The notes beneath the pieces are model-generated. The model was not told where the DNA came from, ran no database searches, and saw nothing but the letters and a program-made list of their open reading frames with translations. Below are positions 13,510 to 14,866 of a stretch of 14,866 bases of DNA, piece after piece (the stretch's first letter is position 1; each line of letters starts with the position of its first letter). This DNA comes from Phycisphaerales bacterium. Lineage in GTDB: Bacteria; Planctomycetota; Phycisphaerae; Phycisphaerales; UBA1924. The position numbers and the translations under genes are program-made. The stretch is from assembly GCA_003511945.1 (NCBI GenBank), contig DOJA01000212.1, positions 1 through 14,866 of the forward strand, written 5' to 3'.

Positions 13510-14866
13510 TCAGGGCGACGCCAGTGCCGCCTTTGATGTCGGGCGGGCCAGCTCGATGGCCCCGAGAACCTGATCCGCGGTGTACGCGTTGGACATCCAG
13601 GGCTCGGTGGAGCCCGGACCCAGGACCACCAGCAGCGGGATCCCGGTCTGGCCGAACGAGCGCAGCTTGTCCCACCCGGGGGCACGGGTGCTGGTGAGGT
13701 CCACCTTCACCATCACCACGCCCGGCCCTTCGAGCACCGACTTCACGGGCTCGACATTCAAGACGGCGGCCTTCAGGGCCTTGCAGTTCAGGCACCACTC
13801 CGCGGTGAAGTCCATCACGACCACCTTGTTCGCCTCCGCCGCCCGGCGGAGAAGCGATTCGGAGTAGTCGACCCAGGTCGTGGTGATGAGGGCGCCGGAC
13901 TCGCCGGCCTCGGCCCGGGCGGCAGCCTGCTTGGCGTACTCCTCGCTGGCCTGGGCGGTGGTGTTCCACGCGGCAGAGAGGCCCCCCGCCGCGATCACCA
14001 GCCCGATGGCCAAAAAGACGGCGCGGGGCGCGGGCTTGCGGGTGATCTGGAAGGTGCGCAGGGCGAGCCATCCGCCCGCGAGCGTGCCGAAGATGGCGAC
14101 CACCCACCAGTGCAGCCGTTTGGCGAGATACGGGTGGTCCTGCACCAGCGCGACGAGCCCGGAGCCGACGAAGTACGCCGCCGCCGCCAGCAGAAGCAGC
14201 CCCATGACCTGCTTCACCAGTTCCGAGGCCGGGCCGGTGCGGGGGAGGCGCTCCACCCACTGCGGCCGGGCGGCCAGCACGAAGTACGGGAGCGCCATCC
14301 CCACGCCGAGGGCGGCGAAGATGACGACGGTGGCCGTCGGGCCGAACGCCGCCGAAGCGGGGATGAGCGCCCCGGCAACGAACCCAAAGCAGGGAAGCCC
14401 CAGGACCGCGGTCATGACGCCGAAGAGGAAGGATCCGCCCGGGGACTCGGCCTGCGGGTTCACCGCGTAGACCGCCTGGGGCAGGTTGATCGTGAACAGC
14501 CCCATGATCCCGACGCCCATCGCGCCGATCAGCAGGCCCAGCCCGGTGGTGATCCACCAGATGCCAAAGACGCGGGAGGGATCGACCAGCGACGCCACCG
14601 AGGCCGCCAGGACGCCCAGGAGCAGCCAGAAGCCCACCACTCCCGCCGCCATCCACGCGCCGAGGATGAGCGTCTTGCGGGGCGAGCCCGCGCCCTTGGT
14701 GAGCGTGAGGATCTTGATGGGGATGACAGGGAGCACACAGGGCGTGAGGTTCAGGATCAGCCCGCCCAAGGCCGCCAGCAAGGCCAGAACGACAAAGCCG
14801 AGCGGCCCCGTCAGCCCGCCCAGTGAGACGCCGAAGCCCCCCGCGCCCCCCCCCCCCCCACCCCCC
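13510..14866 (-). CDS. DsbD-type thiol:disulfide interchange protein (5' end outside window)
   Basis: A partial protein open to the window edge, running towards the TGA at 13510-13512. DsbD passes electrons from cytoplasmic thioredoxin through its membrane domain to periplasmic thiols. Multiple hydrophobic segments form the transmembrane domain, with its redox cysteines in LNLTPCVLPV (Cys codon 14737-14739) and LGLPCFGF (14389-14391). A C-terminal thioredoxin domain has FTAEWCLNCK (Cys codons 13792-13794 and 13783-13785) and the cis-proline segment GIPLLVVLG. The visible start contains GGFGVSLGGLTGP after a run of glycines encoded by C14 and C6 tracts (14846-14866). That looks like a linker from an unseen N-terminal domain, so no start is assigned; a TTG at 14781 is only an internal codon. 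Related CcdA/ScsB-type transporters are the alternative. Confidence 0.9.
   Translation of the reverse strand, partial: GGGGGGGAGGFGVSLGGLTGPLGFVVLALLAALGGLILNLTPCVLPVIPIKILTLTKGAGSPRKTLILGAWMAAGVVGFWLLLGVLAASVASLVDPSRVFGIWWITTGLGLLIGAMGVGIMGLFTINLPQAVYAVNPQAESPGGSFLFGVMTAVLGLPCFGFVAGALIPASAAFGPTATVVIFAALGVGMALPYFVLAARPQWVERLPRTGPASELVKQVMGLLLLAAAAYFVGSGLVALVQDHPYLAKRLHWWVVAIFGTLAGGWLALRTFQITRKPAPRAVFLAIGLVIAAGGLSAAWNTTAQASEEYAKQAAARAEAGESGALITTTWVDYSESLLRRAAEANKVVVMDFTAEWCLNCKALKAAVLNVEPVKSVLEGPGVVMVKVDLTSTRAPGWDKLRSFGQTGIPLLVVLGPGSTEPWMSNAYTADQVLGAIELARPTSKAALASP
14846..14866. repeat. Homopolymeric C tract at the window edge
   Basis: Fourteen Cs (14846-14859), one A, then six Cs run to the last base. 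In the minus-strand DsbD frame they read as consecutive Gly codons, so the frame stays open, but a one-base length change would shift it. Confidence 0.85.

Overview
The window is a GC-rich bacterial chromosome segment. It most resembles Planctomycetota of the Phycisphaerae type. That placement is an inference from three things: very high GC, a cluster of secreted proteins ending in a short P-x-P-[GAS] / hydrophobic / R-R-R-R tail (a planctomycete-style PEP-CTERM variant), and a DsbD-like protein whose thioredoxin domain carries the motif WCLNCK. The species cannot be identified from the sequence alone.

Layout. (i) 89-4452, plus strand: a LacI-family repressor, then a large secreted GH13 alpha-glucan hydrolase with two N-terminal starch-binding-like modules. 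They look like a regulator and its target for extracellular maltodextrin, pullulan or starch use. (ii) 4704-12555: six secreted proteins, each apparently its own transcription unit. Four are on the plus strand: a propeller-like protein, an XDD4-like protein, a metzincin-type metalloprotease with a PPC domain, and an unknown. Two are on the minus strand: a 250-aa unknown and a 474-aa Cys-rich internally duplicated protein. Five of the six end in the PEP-CTERM-like anchor; the Cys-rich one does not. (iii) 12633-14866, minus strand: a GNAT acetyltransferase, tRNA-Gly(GCC), and a DsbD-type thiol:disulfide transporter cut by the window edge inside a polyglycine stretch encoded by a C14 run.

Regulation. 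Four clear stem-loop terminators bound the surface-protein genes. They lie downstream of the metalloprotease, the 250-aa protein, the Cys-rich protein and the last plus-strand protein. Candidate sigma70-like promoters with 16-17 bp spacers sit upstream of several genes. The best is at 11692-11720, with a 10-bp inverted repeat right at the predicted transcription start. The hexamer CAGAAT recurs in the gaps beside nearly all the secreted-protein genes, often inside a palindrome. A 30-bp GC-rich tandem repeat (three copies) follows the first surface-protein gene.

Biology. The window joins secretion of carbohydrate-active and proteolytic enzymes with a set of probable exosortase substrates. No exosortase or sorting partner is present here. 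I found no CRISPR array, transposase, phage gene, rRNA or recognisable riboswitch. The most unusual items are the sorting-tail metalloprotease, the duplicated Cys-rich protein, and the promoter/hairpin arrangement before the last surface-protein gene.
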